From: Ficedula albicollis
Taxonomy: Eukaryota > Chordata > Aves > Passeriformes > Muscicapidae
Reading direction: 5' to 3'
DNA: 64,000 bases
NCBI RefSeq assembly: GCF_000247815.1
Contig: NC_021681.1
Location: forward strand, 6,508,713-6,572,712
Numbering within the stretch: the first letter of the stretch is position 1; each line of letters starts with the position of its first letter. The notes under the pieces are model-generated. The model had not been told where the DNA came from and ran no database searches. It worked only from the letters and a program-made list of their open reading frames with translations. Below, piece by piece: positions 45,059 through 59,514 of this stretch. The position numbers and the translations under genes are program-made.

Positions 45059-45220
45059 GAGATAATCTCCCCAGGGAATTTGGGGGTTCCTCAACATTGG
45101 ACATTTCAGATTCAGCTGGACAGGTTGCTAGGGCATCTTTTCTAGATTGTGCCCTTCCCAGACAAGGTTGAACCACATGACTCGTGAGGTTCCATTCAAC
45201 CGGGTATTCTATGATTCTAT
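45059..45220 (+). mobile_element. CR1 LINE 3' end (copy 2 of the duplication)
   Basis: This is the second copy of the same CR1 tail, 448 bases to the right, with one substitution. It arose with the tandem duplication and not by a new insertion, because the non-CR1 flanks are duplicated with it. Confidence 0.75.
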
Positions 45221-46261
45221 CCCAGGATGGAGGCATCCTCCACCACCACTGGATCAAGTGAAAGGAAAGGCAGGACTGGTACATCTGTAGAAACAGAGAA
45301 GACTCACTTATGACACAGAGCATCTGTGGCATATCTCCACAGGCAGGGTGCTCTTGGAAGTGGAGGTCCAAAAGCTACAAATCTAAAAATTATGTTTGGC
45401 TTCGAGGATGCCAGGCATAGGTAACTGTGCATCCCAGAAAAGAGATACATGCACTCTCAGGAAAGGTTAATCCTTCTTACAAAAAAAAAAAAAAAAAGGT
45501 ACTCTAACGCCATGAAGAGCTTCTACACAGAAACAGCCCTTCTCAAGGACGAGTGTGGCCCTAGTAACCCTGTCAGGCTATCACTGACAGCTGTAAAATG
45601 AGATGTTTCAAAAGATCAGGCAAATTTGTAGCAGGCCTGCTCCTGTGGATCCACCAAATGCTCATCAAGACACAAGGAAAAACAGAATCTCTGAGCCCTA
45701 ACAGGAGCAAAAATTGTGATTATTACACACACTTTTACAGCTCTCGGCCATAAAGTGGGTGAATTAGGACTGCCAAAGGGAGGGATAAAGCAGCATGACA
45801 AGGTAAGAATGCTTGAGGCTTTTTAATCACACACCAAAAAAGGTGCTGCGTGAAGCTGGGCGGCTGCAGCAGTTGCATTTGTGATTTCACTCCAAAATCC
45901 AGACAGCTGGGCTGGTGTGGTATCAAAATGGACTGAGGTGCCAAATGAAAACAGAAATAACTGATGACTTTTCAAATTTGTGACAACAAAACTGAGGTTT
46001 ATATATACCAGCATTAGGAAATTCAGAAGTTCCAGCATATGCCACAGAAGCAACAAGCAAAAATGGGCATACTGATTGCCACATATCTTACCTGTTGCTT
46101 TAAGGCTTAAACGAATGCAAACAAGAAACAAAATACTCACCTCAGCTGCAATTAAACTAAAATGTTGACAGTTCAGGATTTTGTAACGAATTAGCTACAC
46201 AATACTTTTCCTTTCATATCTTTAAAATTACGGTGAGGAAAACAAAGTGACCCATATTTGT

Positions 46262-46426
46262 AAAATCAAGTACTACAGTGAAAATTAATTCACATACTAC
46301 CCAAAAAAAAAGTGAAAACGGCTTGACATTTTCCACACATTTTTAAAATCAAATACTACAGTAAAAATTAATTCACATACTACCCAAAAAAAAAAGTGAA
46401 AACGGCTTGACATTTTCCATTAACTT
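46262..46426. repeat. 83-bp tandem direct duplication
   Basis: A block starting aaaatcaagtactacagtga and ending gacattttcca occurs at 46262 and again at 46345. The copies differ at about two bases and in the length of an internal A run (9 against 10). Confidence 0.9.
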
Positions 46427-48475
46427 TCCCCAAGTTAATGTGATGCATTTCATGAAAAAATAAAGGCAGTAAAAATCCTAGAGTCACACCACCTGAAAAC
46501 AATGACCTGTACGTGCATTCACACCATGAGTCATTTAGAGGAACAGATACCCCATTTCCCAGGGAAAGTGGAAGAAGCTTTTTAACCTCCACTTGAGTAA
46601 GACTGAAGGACTCGCCTCTCCTCAAGAGGCCCTGTGTTATAAGCTCGTGTTCAGTAGAAGAATGGCAATGCCTGCGGTCCTTGTGAATTAATGTTCTTAA
46701 AAAAAGACTATGACACATTTCATACCTTCATTGTGGTTATCTAGGCAGAAGGTTCTTGGATTCCAACAGTCCTATGGACTGTTTTAGTCACAGAAACAAA
46801 CAAGATGCTCCCTGTGAAAAGTCTCATCCTACAAATAAAGACAGGTGCAGGTCCCCTAACACCCAGTGCATCCAGAGCTGCTTCAGCTGCAGCACTTGCA
46901 GTTTAGGACAAAAAAAGCAGAGGCAGTGGTGGGAATGATGCTGCTATTTTTCACCCTTATTTAAAAATCTATCAAGAGCTCTATCAAGAGAGTATGCTAT
47001 AAATGCTTGAATAATTTCAATTTTTGTAGCTGAGGCATTTACTACCAAAAAAAGACTATTTCCACAGAAAAATGAAGAATAGATTAGATTGCCAAAAATA
47101 CAAGAACCATCCCATCAAAAGCTTAACAGGAAAACTTCTAATGCTACAGGTAACAGGACAGAAAAGTCTTCACAAAGATGCTATAGATGCATTGCATTTC
47201 TACTGAACAACAGACTTCCTTCAGTTCTAAGGGACAGACCTAAATCATCAGGCAGGCAAGCTGAAACAGAACACTGATGCAAATCACACCAACCACAAAC
47301 CTCCACTGCTATGAAAAGAAATTCTTCTAAGAGGATTCCTCCCTGTTATTAATCAGGACACGTATGACTTGGAACTAGAAGCAAAACTCAATCCCCTGCT
47401 GTATCTACACTGCAAGATTAAATAAGGCCAGGAATCTGCTGCAAAGTTAAAATTTCCCATATGAATGCAAAGATAAGGCACTGTGGTCTCTCTCCTCCAT
47501 ACCAAAAACTACAAAAGGGCCTGAAAGCAAAATTGTACAGGCTTTGCTGGGGACAAAAGTAACAGAAGTGCCTTGTTTCCTCTTGCTTTAAGTGGAGAAA
47601 GATAGGCTGTGGCTCTGAGTATGGGATGAGAGAGAAACCAGCAGAGATCTCCAAATTTCCACCTCTGGAAAAGACAAACTGATGTTTCTCCCTGTCCCCT
47701 GAATTAAAGATTAAATATGTCTACTCCTACTTCAAATCTGAAACACAGCCAGGGATCTCTCTCACTGCCTCAACCTCCAGCAGCTGAGCTTTAAGCCAAG
47801 CTATTCTGAGCTCCTGGGAAGGTGAGGCCAGGTATTTCAAAATAAAGCATGACAACAATGCTGAACAGAGTGCTGATCCAGAAGAGGAGACAGAAAAGGA
47901 TGAGTAAATAACTGATCTGAGCCTGAGCTCACTGATGTGAACACTACACTGCATCATAAGCCCTTGGGCTTTCAAATCCGCTATGCAGAACAGGAGAGCA
48001 TGTCCATACCCATGTATTTCAATAATGCAGCAGAGAGGGCATTTCAGCCAATATTACTCAGAAACTTCAAGGAGAGGACTGTTAGAAGTCACTCATTAAA
48101 TAGAGCCCCCAGAACTGATTAAACACACACCCAGATGGTATCCTCACACACAGTATCACAACCATGTGCAACACAATACCCTGCTGGCTGGACAGACTCA
48201 GCTCTTGGCCAATCACTCCATCTGCTCTACAAGATTCAGTCTTGGAAGGGGACATGGCCAATAGGCAGCCCCAGCCACTAGAGCAGGACATGGCACAGCC
48301 CCTGCTAAACTCACAGCAAGGCTGGGGAATTCAGGACAGTCAGGTTAGATTCTGAGAGCTGTTCTGCAAGACCAGTGCACTTCATCTATTTGCAAATTGA
48401 CTGTCTAGCCTACTCAGTCAGGTACTCATTAGAACAGTGTACCGAAGTGAAGGGGCTACTTGAAAAGCTGTGTTT

Positions 48476-48527
48476 TAGAATGGAATGACTTGGACTGAAA
48501 GGAAATCTTAAAGATCAACTAGTTCCA
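48476..48527 (-). mobile_element. CR1 LINE 3'-end remnant
   Basis: The plus strand reads tagaatggaatgacttggac, then a segment like aaagatcaactagttcca. This is the reverse complement of the usual avian CR1 3' tail (ggaactagatgatctttaagg...ccattcta). It is only about 50 bases and well diverged. The element lies in the same orientation as STAG1. Confidence 0.6.
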
Positions 48528-51515
48528 TGTTTTTTAGAAAGTGAAGGTACCCCCAAAGCATTACAGTTCCCTATAAACTGAAGTAGTATTTGCTGCAAAA
48601 GCCAGTTTTCCAAATGGGCACCATCTTCTTACAAAGGTCTCAAATCTGCAAAGAACATCTTTCTTTGGAAAACAATCTGGAAAATCCTCTTGTAGTAGTG
48701 TATCTTTCTGATAAAAGGTCAAGTCCATTCTGCGACACTCAGCAGAAAATTGTTTTAAATACATACATTTATTTAATGGAATAAATTCTATGCAGCTCTG
48801 TAATAGGATCACGCAGCACAAAGCAAAGTCCCTTTCCAAAAGAGGTCAGTATGCTTATGACAGATGTGCCATGGTAGCTGTGATGGCCTGAGGACATCAG
48901 AAAATCAGCATTTGCAGGAAGAGATGAAATCTTATTAGACCATAATATTTTATTTAGAAAAAAATCCCAGCCACAGAAATCAGAAGAGCCTTTGGGCTAC
49001 CATTCTTCAGGTCTATAACAGAAACGAAAATCATCTAAGCTAAATCTCAGTTGAGAAAAACATTTCTGAAATTAACTAAACCTTTTAATTTGTTTCACAT
49101 GTGACAGCAAAGGTAGGTGATACCTGTGAAGGAAACAAAACCCACAGTATTGAAGAGTTGAGGGGGAAATGTCAGAGCTGCACCTCCTGTAAGAACCAGG
49201 TAATTCACCTGAGGGAAGTGGCTGGGTTAGCAACGTGGTTTGCTAAAGCAATACAATTACCAAGTTCCTGACTTTTAACATCAAATAATGCTGTAAATTC
49301 AATTGCCTAGATTAGCCTTTCCAAGCTTTTTGCATTTCTCCTCTAGACACTAGGCATTGAGTGGCTTTTTACTTTTGGGGCTTCTTTTTTTTTCTGGTAG
49401 AAGAACCAAGGGAGAAATTTATCATGAAGTAAAATGCAATAGGCAGACACCTAAGAGGGGCTGTGCAGTTTTCAGCCTGGGTAGTTTTCAAAATCCAACT
49501 GGAAAAGCCATGAGCAATGGGGTCTGATCCCAAAGCTGACCCTACTCTGACTAGGATGCTGCAATGAGATCTGCTGAGTCCCATTCCATAAACGACCATA
49601 TTGCTTTTCCCCTCTGAAACTCTTCCAGTCCTAATATATGGCTCCCTGAGATTTTGGGATGGAGCTCAAAAAGGAAAGAGAAAGTAGAACTGAGCAAATT
49701 CTTCCAAATTTTGACAAAATACGGTTTTATAAAGGACACTGTATTTGCTTCACTCTATTTTCTTCCTCTAAGTTTTAAGACTGGATCTGGGTTTTTTTGA
49801 CTCCTCTTAAGCATTAAAATGAGCTTCCACAGAATTCACCCTGATAACCCCAAAGCCTTGCTCCTTAGCAGCAGCAGTCAGCTCACAGGCCATCACTTTG
49901 TGAATGAAGCAATGGTTGCCTCCTCTGACTTGTTCATCACTTGACAATCACAGACACCTAATGAGCCTGGAGCTGTTCTAAGCAAAATGAGCAATTCCTC
50001 CCCAAGAAACCTGATAGCAGGACCAGCAGCGTGCTTCAGCAAATGTTCCCATAGGAGCTACTAATAAACTGAAGCAGAGGAATGAGAAATGCTTTTTGTA
50101 ACATTCACCTTTCCCTTCCAGTGAGCGTGTGCTGGGTACAAAATATCCCTAGTGTTGCTGTAATTTGAATTCCTATATTGTGACAACATTCTGGGTTAGC
50201 AATCAGGTTGCACCAGCCTGCTTTTTTTTATTAGAGCTACAAAACCCTACAGATTTGCTAATGTAACATTCGTAAGATAATTTTTCATTTTTTCCTTTGG
50301 TTACAAGCTACATAAACAGATAAGCTGCTCTCTCTAAACACTTCCTTAAGGCTTGCTCTGAAGAAGCTTCATGTTCATGAGCAAGTCCATTTATCTGACG
50401 AAGAATATATGCATCATAGAAAAGTGTTCAAAAGCTTTCAAAAAGGAAGACAACATGCCCAGGAAAGACCAGGATTTAAAACGTTGGCACCCTGAGTAAG
50501 TCCAGAGACTGTGATGCAAATTGAAAACCAACAGTAAAGAGGAATTTGCTCCAGCTTGGCCAACATGCCTGAGACTAACACATGGATCTGTCCATTCTTA
50601 CAGCCTCATCAAGCCCATGGGTAGAGATAAGCCTTAGGATCAAAGCCCTCCGGTTTAAAAAAAAAATCATCTCCATCTACTAGTGCTATATAGATATAAA
50701 GCACATTCATACTGCAAGTTTATTCATACAGCAACACTTAGGGGTGAATCAAACCCATTAATAAGAAACACACAGAAGTTCCCACCAAGCCTTATCCCAC
50801 ACTGTGTACTTCAACTGATACAGCCATGGGAACTAAACTGATCATCTTCAAGAACCAAGATGAAGCACAACATGACACACAGAACCTTCCCTTCATTTTT
50901 CAATGAATTGGCCATTTTATAAAATAAATGAAAATAAAAGCCTCCCTAATACCCCATGTAAGAGAGAACTGTTTCTGTATGTTCCTACTTATAGGTCAGC
51001 AGAGACAAAGCCATACCACCTGCTGCACTCTTCCAGAGGATACGTTGAATCTCCCAGTCTGTAAGTCGAAAGCAGTGTATGTCAATCACATGACTTTTAA
51101 ATGTGTTAACTGATGTTCTTAGGAAACTAGTAATTACCATGCTGCAATTCTTCCACTCGCATTAAGAGATTATAAGTAATAAAAGGATAGCTCAAATGTC
51201 ATTTGTCACTTAAAGTCCACTGCAACTTTCAAGAAGAAAGTGGTTGTACTTACTGAGGTTATTCCCATATCTGGAAGAACGTTGTAATGACAATAATAAC
51301 AAAACTCTATTGTTCATGAAAGCAGCTAACAAAAGAAAAATTAATAGCTATTATGAGAACATTTTAATGCCCTTTTTTAAACACTCCAAACATTGTTTGC
51401 ACATCAATTTGATAAATATTTCATACTAGAAGTCTTCATAAAATCTGACATAGGACTCATTAAAAGCCTATTTATGTGACCACAAGATGATCAGATGAAA
51501 AAGAGACTGACATCA

Positions 51516-51749
<234 letters not shown>

Positions 51750-54183
51750 TTACGTACTTAGTCCTGAGCCAGAAAACAAATAAACAACAAAAAAGTCAGC
51801 ATTAAAAGGCTTTCCCCATTTATTCTGCAAACCAAAGAACCGGGCACTGTTAGCCCTGGCAAAAGCCTTCCCCTTTCATCGGCTGCAATGTCATTTTATT
51901 GACTGGAATTCTTTCAATTCATTTTCATTTGAAAACACCTTACACTTCAAAACTGGCTATATTAACCAGCACATGCTCAATTCATCAATCCCACAATGTA
52001 TTCACTACCAAGAACATCCTTTTACTCTTTGTAGCTGCTTTCAAGGCCCCAAGAGCAATGTGGAGCCCAATCCAGCTGTCTCATTGTTAGCACAGTTACA
52101 CAAGGCTCCACACAGCTTCCACCATGCTCTCAGTCACACCCCAAGACAAGGAGCTTGGGCAGCTATGAATAAAGAGGATTCATGCTGACTGTGAGGCCCA
52201 AAACCTTTGATCTGGAGACATTTGTAATTTTTGCAGTTAGAAAAATATTTTCACTTGTACAAAGGAAAAGCTTTGACAGCGCTCAACTCCTGTTAGCAGA
52301 GAAGCCCAAACAATAATTTCACATTTGTTGCCATTTCAGATTTAAATCATGATAAGAAAAAAAATAAAATCCCCCAATTTTCACCACCCCTCCCAGCCAG
52401 AGGTACAGGTATTTCTCTGCCTTCCAGACAGACAGGATTGCTTGAAGAAACTCTGTAATTGATCTTTTGAGGCATTAGATCTTGCTTAAGAGCAGCTCAC
52501 ATGCAAAACCTGTTACTGATGGGCTTTATTTTTACTGTGTAAGACCACCAGTGCACCAGATCTCTATAAATTTTTATTTACAACTAATAATGTCCTAGAT
52601 TACTCAAGGATAGGTCAAGTGAAGTTATAACCATAGACTTCTTTAAAATGGAAATAATTTCCTTGAAGAGAATGGAGTTCAGTTGCTGTACAACTTGTGC
52701 AAAGGGAAGGTGAAAACCAGACATATTCCATATTTTATAGAGCCTCAAACATCAATGGCAGCAATAATGATCTGCTCTAGAGAAACTGAGAATCTCCAGC
52801 AAGCCAAGATCTACACAGATCTTCTACCTTGTGTGGGGGTCATTTTGTATTTTGCTCTATAGATCAGGAATACTTCACAAATATGTTGTATCACCAAGAA
52901 AGCCAGCTAATAATGCAGAAAGATATCATTATATCAGAACTGGGAATGTTCTCATACTCCTCTTCAATGGAATTACTGATGAATTTCTAATATTAAGACA
53001 TTATTTTCTAACCTTCTCTTATTCGCAAGCACAAAGACACCAAGGGGACCACAGAATCTTCCACAAAAGCCAAAATGCAAAAGAACATATATGAGTCTCT
53101 ATACATCCCAGAAAATCATGCAACTGAGATGAAAAACCACAATTCAAGTGCATTTGAGTTCACAAATTACATGCTTGTAATGCAGTACCTCTACAAAATA
53201 TTGAAAGTACAGCTTTGTTGTGATATAATTAAAAAGTAGCTTTTTCAATTCATTAAATATGAAATTTTAAAAACTTAGTATCAAGCTATGTATTTGGAAA
53301 AACACCAAAAATTGCCAAAAAAGTAAAATCAAATAAAGGATACCCCAAATGGAGTTCAAAATTGCTTGGTTAAGATTAGGGCCACAGCAGAGAAAAGCAA
53401 CGCAGTAAATCCAGCTGAAAACATGCTTATGCAGATGGATGTACCCAGCCTTCATTCCAATACCTCATCACACTGCAAGTCAATTTGACAAAAATGCACA
53501 TTGGTTCACAAGGCAATTTTAATAGATTTTGAATACAGAAGTAAGGAACCCCATAAAAATATTTGCTCCCTTCTGTTGCTGGAGAGAAATTAAAACCATT
53601 CTCTAGTGCTCTCTCTAAAAAAAAAAAAACAAACCCAAAGCTTTTCTCTCTAGTCTGATCAGACAGATACTTATTGGAAAAGTTTCAGGCAAGGTGTATC
53701 TATCTAAACAATACCCCCATTCCTGGGGAAACACTGTGCTTTGCTAGCTTATAAACTTGCACCCCTAGGATTATCAGGATAAAAATTTCTCTCTATTAAA
53801 AACAGATTCAGCAATCCTCCTAGGCAAACAGCTCAAACCCTTCCCTTCAAACACCAGAGCTATAGAAATAAATTAAACTCTACTACTACTTCACATGCAT
53901 GTACTCCACAGAGAATTCGAGTTTCCTCCGAGTCTCAGTCCAGTCTAGCAAAATCTCCAGATAAATTTGTCTATTTAGTTCTGGAAATTTAAAATCTTTC
54001 CAAATACTGCATATGGAAGGAACAGTTATTAACCACCTTCTAGTCCTTGCCTTGAATAGACTGTTGCTTAAACCTGATTCTCTTAATATTCTCCTGGTAA
54101 AATTTCTCTGATTTGCTGGAAGCCTCTTTGGCTATTTCCCTTTTTGGGAAAAGCTCAATAAATTAGTACTAAGGGTGAGATTC

Positions 54184-54203
54184 ATCTAATCTAATCTAAT
54201 CTA
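54184..54203. repeat. short (ctaat)n microsatellite
   Basis: About four copies of a five-base unit, ctaat, in STAG1 intron 2. Confidence 0.8.
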
Positions 54204-56928
54204 AGTCAGAGATATATGCAATGCAGAAAATCTTAATATACAAGATACCTCACACAAAGGTCAGTGTCCAAAACTGGTCAGACAGTTTAAGTTTTATAAA
54301 TTTTGTTTTCTCTCCACTGATGATAAGGTGATCAAGACAAACAGCTTGAATATAAATGTTTCAAATTAAACAAATCTCACCCTAACAACATGTGAGCAAG
54401 AAAGGAAACCTCTTTCCAGTAAAGAATATATGTACAGAGCAAGGGGAAAACATCAAAAACTAGGTTCCCTTCAATCCTCACATTATCTGGAGTAGGGAGA
54501 CTGGATCAAGGACAACCTCCAGTCTTTAGCTGGTTTCGTATTAAATTAAACATCATTTCAAGAAGCAAGGAATTCTGTTTTGAATCATCCAAGTCCTGCA
54601 CAAAAAGGCCCTTCCAGCGTGGCTGTGGGCCCTTTCAGTTTGGGAGGTGGTGCCTCTTGGAGCCCTGCATTTGCTCTGGCTACACACACGTGCCCCTTTC
54701 TCCTCTTATTCCTGAACTCAGAGCAGCAGTGCAGCATCTCCTGCCTGCCTGCAGTTCTGTCAGTTTGTAACACTCAGGGAGAGAAGCAGCTGGCCAGAAT
54801 CCATCTCCCTCATTCCCTACGCATCTCACAGAGCTGCTAAGAAGTAATTTATCTGGTGGCAGTTATCCACATCTTAATAGACCAGAATTATCCTATCCTC
54901 ATTCCATGTGTGTGTGACTAGGCACCTGAGGGGGAAACTCTGGCTTAGTCATAACTTCATACTGCAATTTGAAAGCTGTTGTGAGGGAAGATAATCTGGG
55001 CCTAAGGAAACCTGCCTTATCTAAGGAGAGGTGGAAGTGCCTAAAGCTAAACCTTTCCTCTCTTAAGATTGCTTTGAAATGACAGGGACTTGAGAGAATT
55101 TGAGAGAGGTGGGGGGACCTACAAGACTGGGGTGAGCAGAGAAAGGAGACAAGTGATAACCTCTTTTCAGGGCTCAGGTATACTCTGCCTTGCTTTATAT
55201 ACCATACCCCTTTAAAAACATACCATAGCAAAAACCTGTGTTTATCAATCAGGTTTTGTAAAAAAAGAAACCAAAACACTTCTATAAGCTTTTATCACTG
55301 TTGCTGAGGGGCTTGACATTCTGGCCGAGATAAATTCAGTAATTGCTATCACCAGATTCAGCCTTGTGAAAAAAAAGCATTCATGAAGAAAAATGGCTAA
55401 ATGCACAGGCTCATGAATCATGGATGAATCAATTCTCATGGTTGATCTTCAAATTCTAAGGAGCAAACATGAGTCATGACATTGAGAGAAGATTCGTAAC
55501 TGTCCATCACACAGATCGAATACACCAGATGTTTTCTCCAAACATCTGAAACACTAATGAGTGAAATCTTGTCTTCACTGTGTTCTGAAGCCACTTCTAT
55601 GAATCTAGAAAGGGTAAAGATTCTCCTTTCATGTTCCCTCAACAAAGAATTTGGGAGGGAATAGATGATATGGTCCTAAGCAACGTATATTAACATATCA
55701 AATGGGCTTTAGGGTTGTTTGTTTAAAGAGAGTAGCCAAAAAGATTACGAAACATTACAAAAAAGAAGTAGAAATTAAGCACAGGAACAGGAGATTATAA
55801 TAATCCTTCAGATAATTCATTTAAGAGCTAGGGGATTCTGTGTAGAACTGGACTATGTCTTCCCCAGTCTGTGAATGTGTGAAGCTAATACCTCGTAGCC
55901 TAAAAATTATTTCAGGTTTTCTCACCCTTAGCCAGCCCTCTTCCTGATGAAAGCCTGACTGGGACCTTTTGAATTAGAACTTATTTTCTTTGATATTTCA
56001 TCCACACTAGCCCATGTTCTGAACCCTCAGAAGAGTTCCAAAACCTCTATGTGCACATCATGCTGAGTTCTTTGTAAAATGAAAGACTTCCTCTTGTTTA
56101 TAAACAATCAAAACTACATGTATTGTTGAGGATGACATCTCACCAACACTTTGCAGAACAGCATTAAATTACTCCAAACTTTACCAGAAAAAAATAACAT
56201 TAATGTTTTCTTTCTCTCTTTGATTTGCTTAGTATCAGTAGCTCTAACTGTAGAATATGCCAGTATATTTTAACGTCCCACAGGTTTTTCAGCTGGTGTG
56301 TAGAGTTACCAAATCCATTAATATGCACTTTTTAACCTTAAATTCTCGGATATTCCGTTCACTTTTTAAGTCCATCTGGGCTCTTGAAGTGGGAATGCAA
56401 ATATCCCTTTCCCACCACTACCATAGCAGATTCTCCTAGCTTTTTGTTCTTGGCATATTTCACAAACATTCCCTCACTTCTTGAATGTGGCAAATCCAGG
56501 AAAATACAAACCAAGAAAATGTTCTTCCACAACTAATCCCTTAGCTAACAAGAACCCCCTCAGGCTGGCACTCCCACTCAGTGCTGGCCATCAAGGTCAT
56601 TCTCAGCTTTAGCCTGTACTCATTCACAATCAAAGTTTTTTTAAGATGTTTTAAAAATACAAGAGAAAACGGTAATGCAAAGTATGCTATTATTAAGGTC
56701 AAACAAATTTCTTTTCAATTGTCCAACCATTCAGTATCTTAAATAACGAGACGAAATCTTAGCGCTGAACGCCACTCAACACTGATAAACTGAGGTTCCT
56801 TCACATCCTGAGGTTAAAAAAAAATTAGAAAACATTTCAAGCAAAAATAAATTAACATTAGATAGTTACCAAATGTATGTGGCGCAGGTGCTGAGCACTG
56901 GCAGGAGGGTGTCACAGAGGGAGCTCTG

Positions 56929-57034
56929 TGAGGGGATGAAGGAGGTCCTGTGAGGGGATGAAGGGGGTCCTGCGAGGGGAATGAAGGGCCCTGTGAGGGG
57001 ATGAAGGAGGTCCTGTGAGGGGATGAAGGGCCCT
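56929..57034. repeat. left flank of the G-rich minisatellite (diverged units)
   Basis: This stretch holds about five imperfect units of the type tgtgaggggatgaagg. Substitutions give ggaggtcc, gggggtcc and gggccc variants. It leads directly into the G homopolymer at 57035. The units here are more divergent than those in the right-hand array, as expected at the edge of a minisatellite. Confidence 0.85.
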
Positions 57035-58500
<1,466 letters not shown>

Positions 58501-59005
58501 GCAGTCCGTGCTGGAGTTGGCTGGGCACCCACACTGGGGGCATGAGGGGAAGGGGTGGTATGAAAGGTTGAAGTTGAACTGAGGTAAGGGCAGGGGTAGA
58601 AGGAACACCTGGTAGGTATTGTATTTATCTCTTACCCTCACCCGAATCCTTTTTAATTAACAATAAATTAATTTTCTCCAAGCCAAGTCCTTTGGTCTGT
58701 TTTGATTTCCCTGTCATTACCTCACCCCATGAGCTTCTTGACCCTGTGTTCTCTCCCTGCCCTGTGAAGAGAGGAGCAGGTTCCAATCTCTAAAATTCCT
58801 TCTTAACTCTACTCAGTTTACTCCCCAGCTCCTCCTATTACAGACTTCCGCTCTGCTCTTCCCAGTAGCCCACTTTATCCAAGCAGAGCCATGTTTCCAT
58901 GTGCATTAGCCACTCCTATTTCCCAGCAGAACCAAAACATGTTCATGCTTCTTGCTATCTTCAACTGCAGAAGGCTTTTTGCACAATAAATTCAGCTCAT
59001 TGTAA

Positions 59006-59072
59006 GAAAGTACACAACTGGAAAATACAATATGGTGTGAGAAAGTACACAACTGGAATACACAGTATGGTC
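59006..59072. repeat. 35-bp tandem direct duplication
   Basis: The block beginning gaaagtacacaactggaa occurs at 59006 and again at 59041, followed in each copy by a similar AT-rich tail ending in tatggt. The copies differ at a few bases. Confidence 0.7.
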
Positions 59073-59382
59073 CATTATGATCAAAACCAATACATACTAC
59101 TCAAATCTCACAGCATTCAGAAGCATAAAAGTAGCAAAGACCTTGTTTTGCTTTGCACAGCAAAGTTACATCTCCATACATAGAAAGAAATATTTTTTAG
59201 ATTAAGTGTTTTGCAGGTTTTTTTACACAGTTTTTCAGCACGTGAACACACAGGAGGCCTGGAACAGTCACACTAACATACACTTCTTTCAAGCTTGTGC
59301 TTTATCCTCACAATCACTTCTCTGTTTACTTCAACCTTTGTAAAAGCCAAGATTTCAAATACAGAGAGAAGCGTATACTCAC

Positions 59383-59411
59383 TGTAGTACTGGCAAATCT
59401 GAAGTAATCAT
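59383..59411 (-). CDS. STAG1: STAG1 exon 2, coding part with the start codon
   Basis: These 29 coding bases give residues 1-9 (MITSDLPVL) plus the first two bases of Gln10. The ATG at 59411-59409 has A at -3. An in-frame TAG upstream in the same exon makes it the first usable start in this frame. The exon ends CTACA|gtgagt, a strong donor, and joins exon 3 in phase 2 to complete CAG. Human SA1, as I remember it, begins MITSE, so residue 5 is Asp here instead of Glu, a conservative change. The acceptor lies at 59515-59516, making the exon 132 bases in all. Confidence 0.95.
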
Positions 59412-59437
59412 TTTTGCAGCACTCTTGTAAGTAAGAG

Positions 59438-59443
59438 CTACAT
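59438..59443 (-). promoter_or_regulatory. start-stop element (ATGTAG) in the STAG1 5'UTR
   Basis: The minus strand reads ATG directly followed by TAG, 32 bases upstream of the STAG1 start codon and in a different frame. Minimal start-stop uORFs are known in eukaryotic leaders as sites where initiating ribosomes pause and terminate without elongating. The context here is weak (T at -3). The function is inferred, not shown. Confidence 0.55.
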
Positions 59444-59471
59444 AGAACTTCTCAGAGTTGTTATAAGACAA

Positions 59472-59492
59472 CTACTTGGAAACCTCTTTCAT
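59472..59492 (-). promoter_or_regulatory. upstream ORF of six residues in the STAG1 5'UTR
   Basis: On the minus strand an ATG at 59492-59490 reads six sense codons (MKEVSK) and a TAG. It begins 81 bases upstream of the STAG1 start, in the same frame. The start context is weak (T at -3, A at +4), so leaky scanning is likely. What is seen is the ORF; any effect on translation is inference. Confidence 0.6.
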
Positions 59493-59514
59493 GAAAAGAA
59501 TCTCAAAGTCCAGT

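Larger units (their letters stand above)
44611..45507. repeat. 448-bp tandem duplication, two near-identical copies
   Basis: Copy 1 is 44611-45058 and copy 2 is 45059-45507. Each begins gagataatctccccaggg and ends with a run of 16 or 17 A followed by ggtactctaa. I see one substitution (gcccttgcca against gcccttccca, near 44710/45158) and one extra A in copy 2. Each copy carries a CR1 3' end. This high identity means either a very recent duplication or a false duplication in the assembly. Confidence 0.95.
59412..59514 (-). other. STAG1: STAG1 5'UTR part of exon 2
   Basis: These 103 transcribed bases lie between the exon 2 acceptor (ag at 59515-59516) and the start codon. They hold two upstream ATGs, both in weak contexts with T at -3. 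One opens a seven-codon uORF that stays in frame with STAG1 and stops at TAG. The other is followed directly by TAG. The in-frame TAG means STAG1 translation cannot start within this exon upstream of the annotated ATG. Confidence 0.9.

Noticed and set aside
44606..45371. Two nearly identical minus-strand ORFs of 105 and 120 codons
   Set aside because: They are antisense to the CR1 tail and exist twice because of the 448-bp duplication. They show no protein-like conservation.
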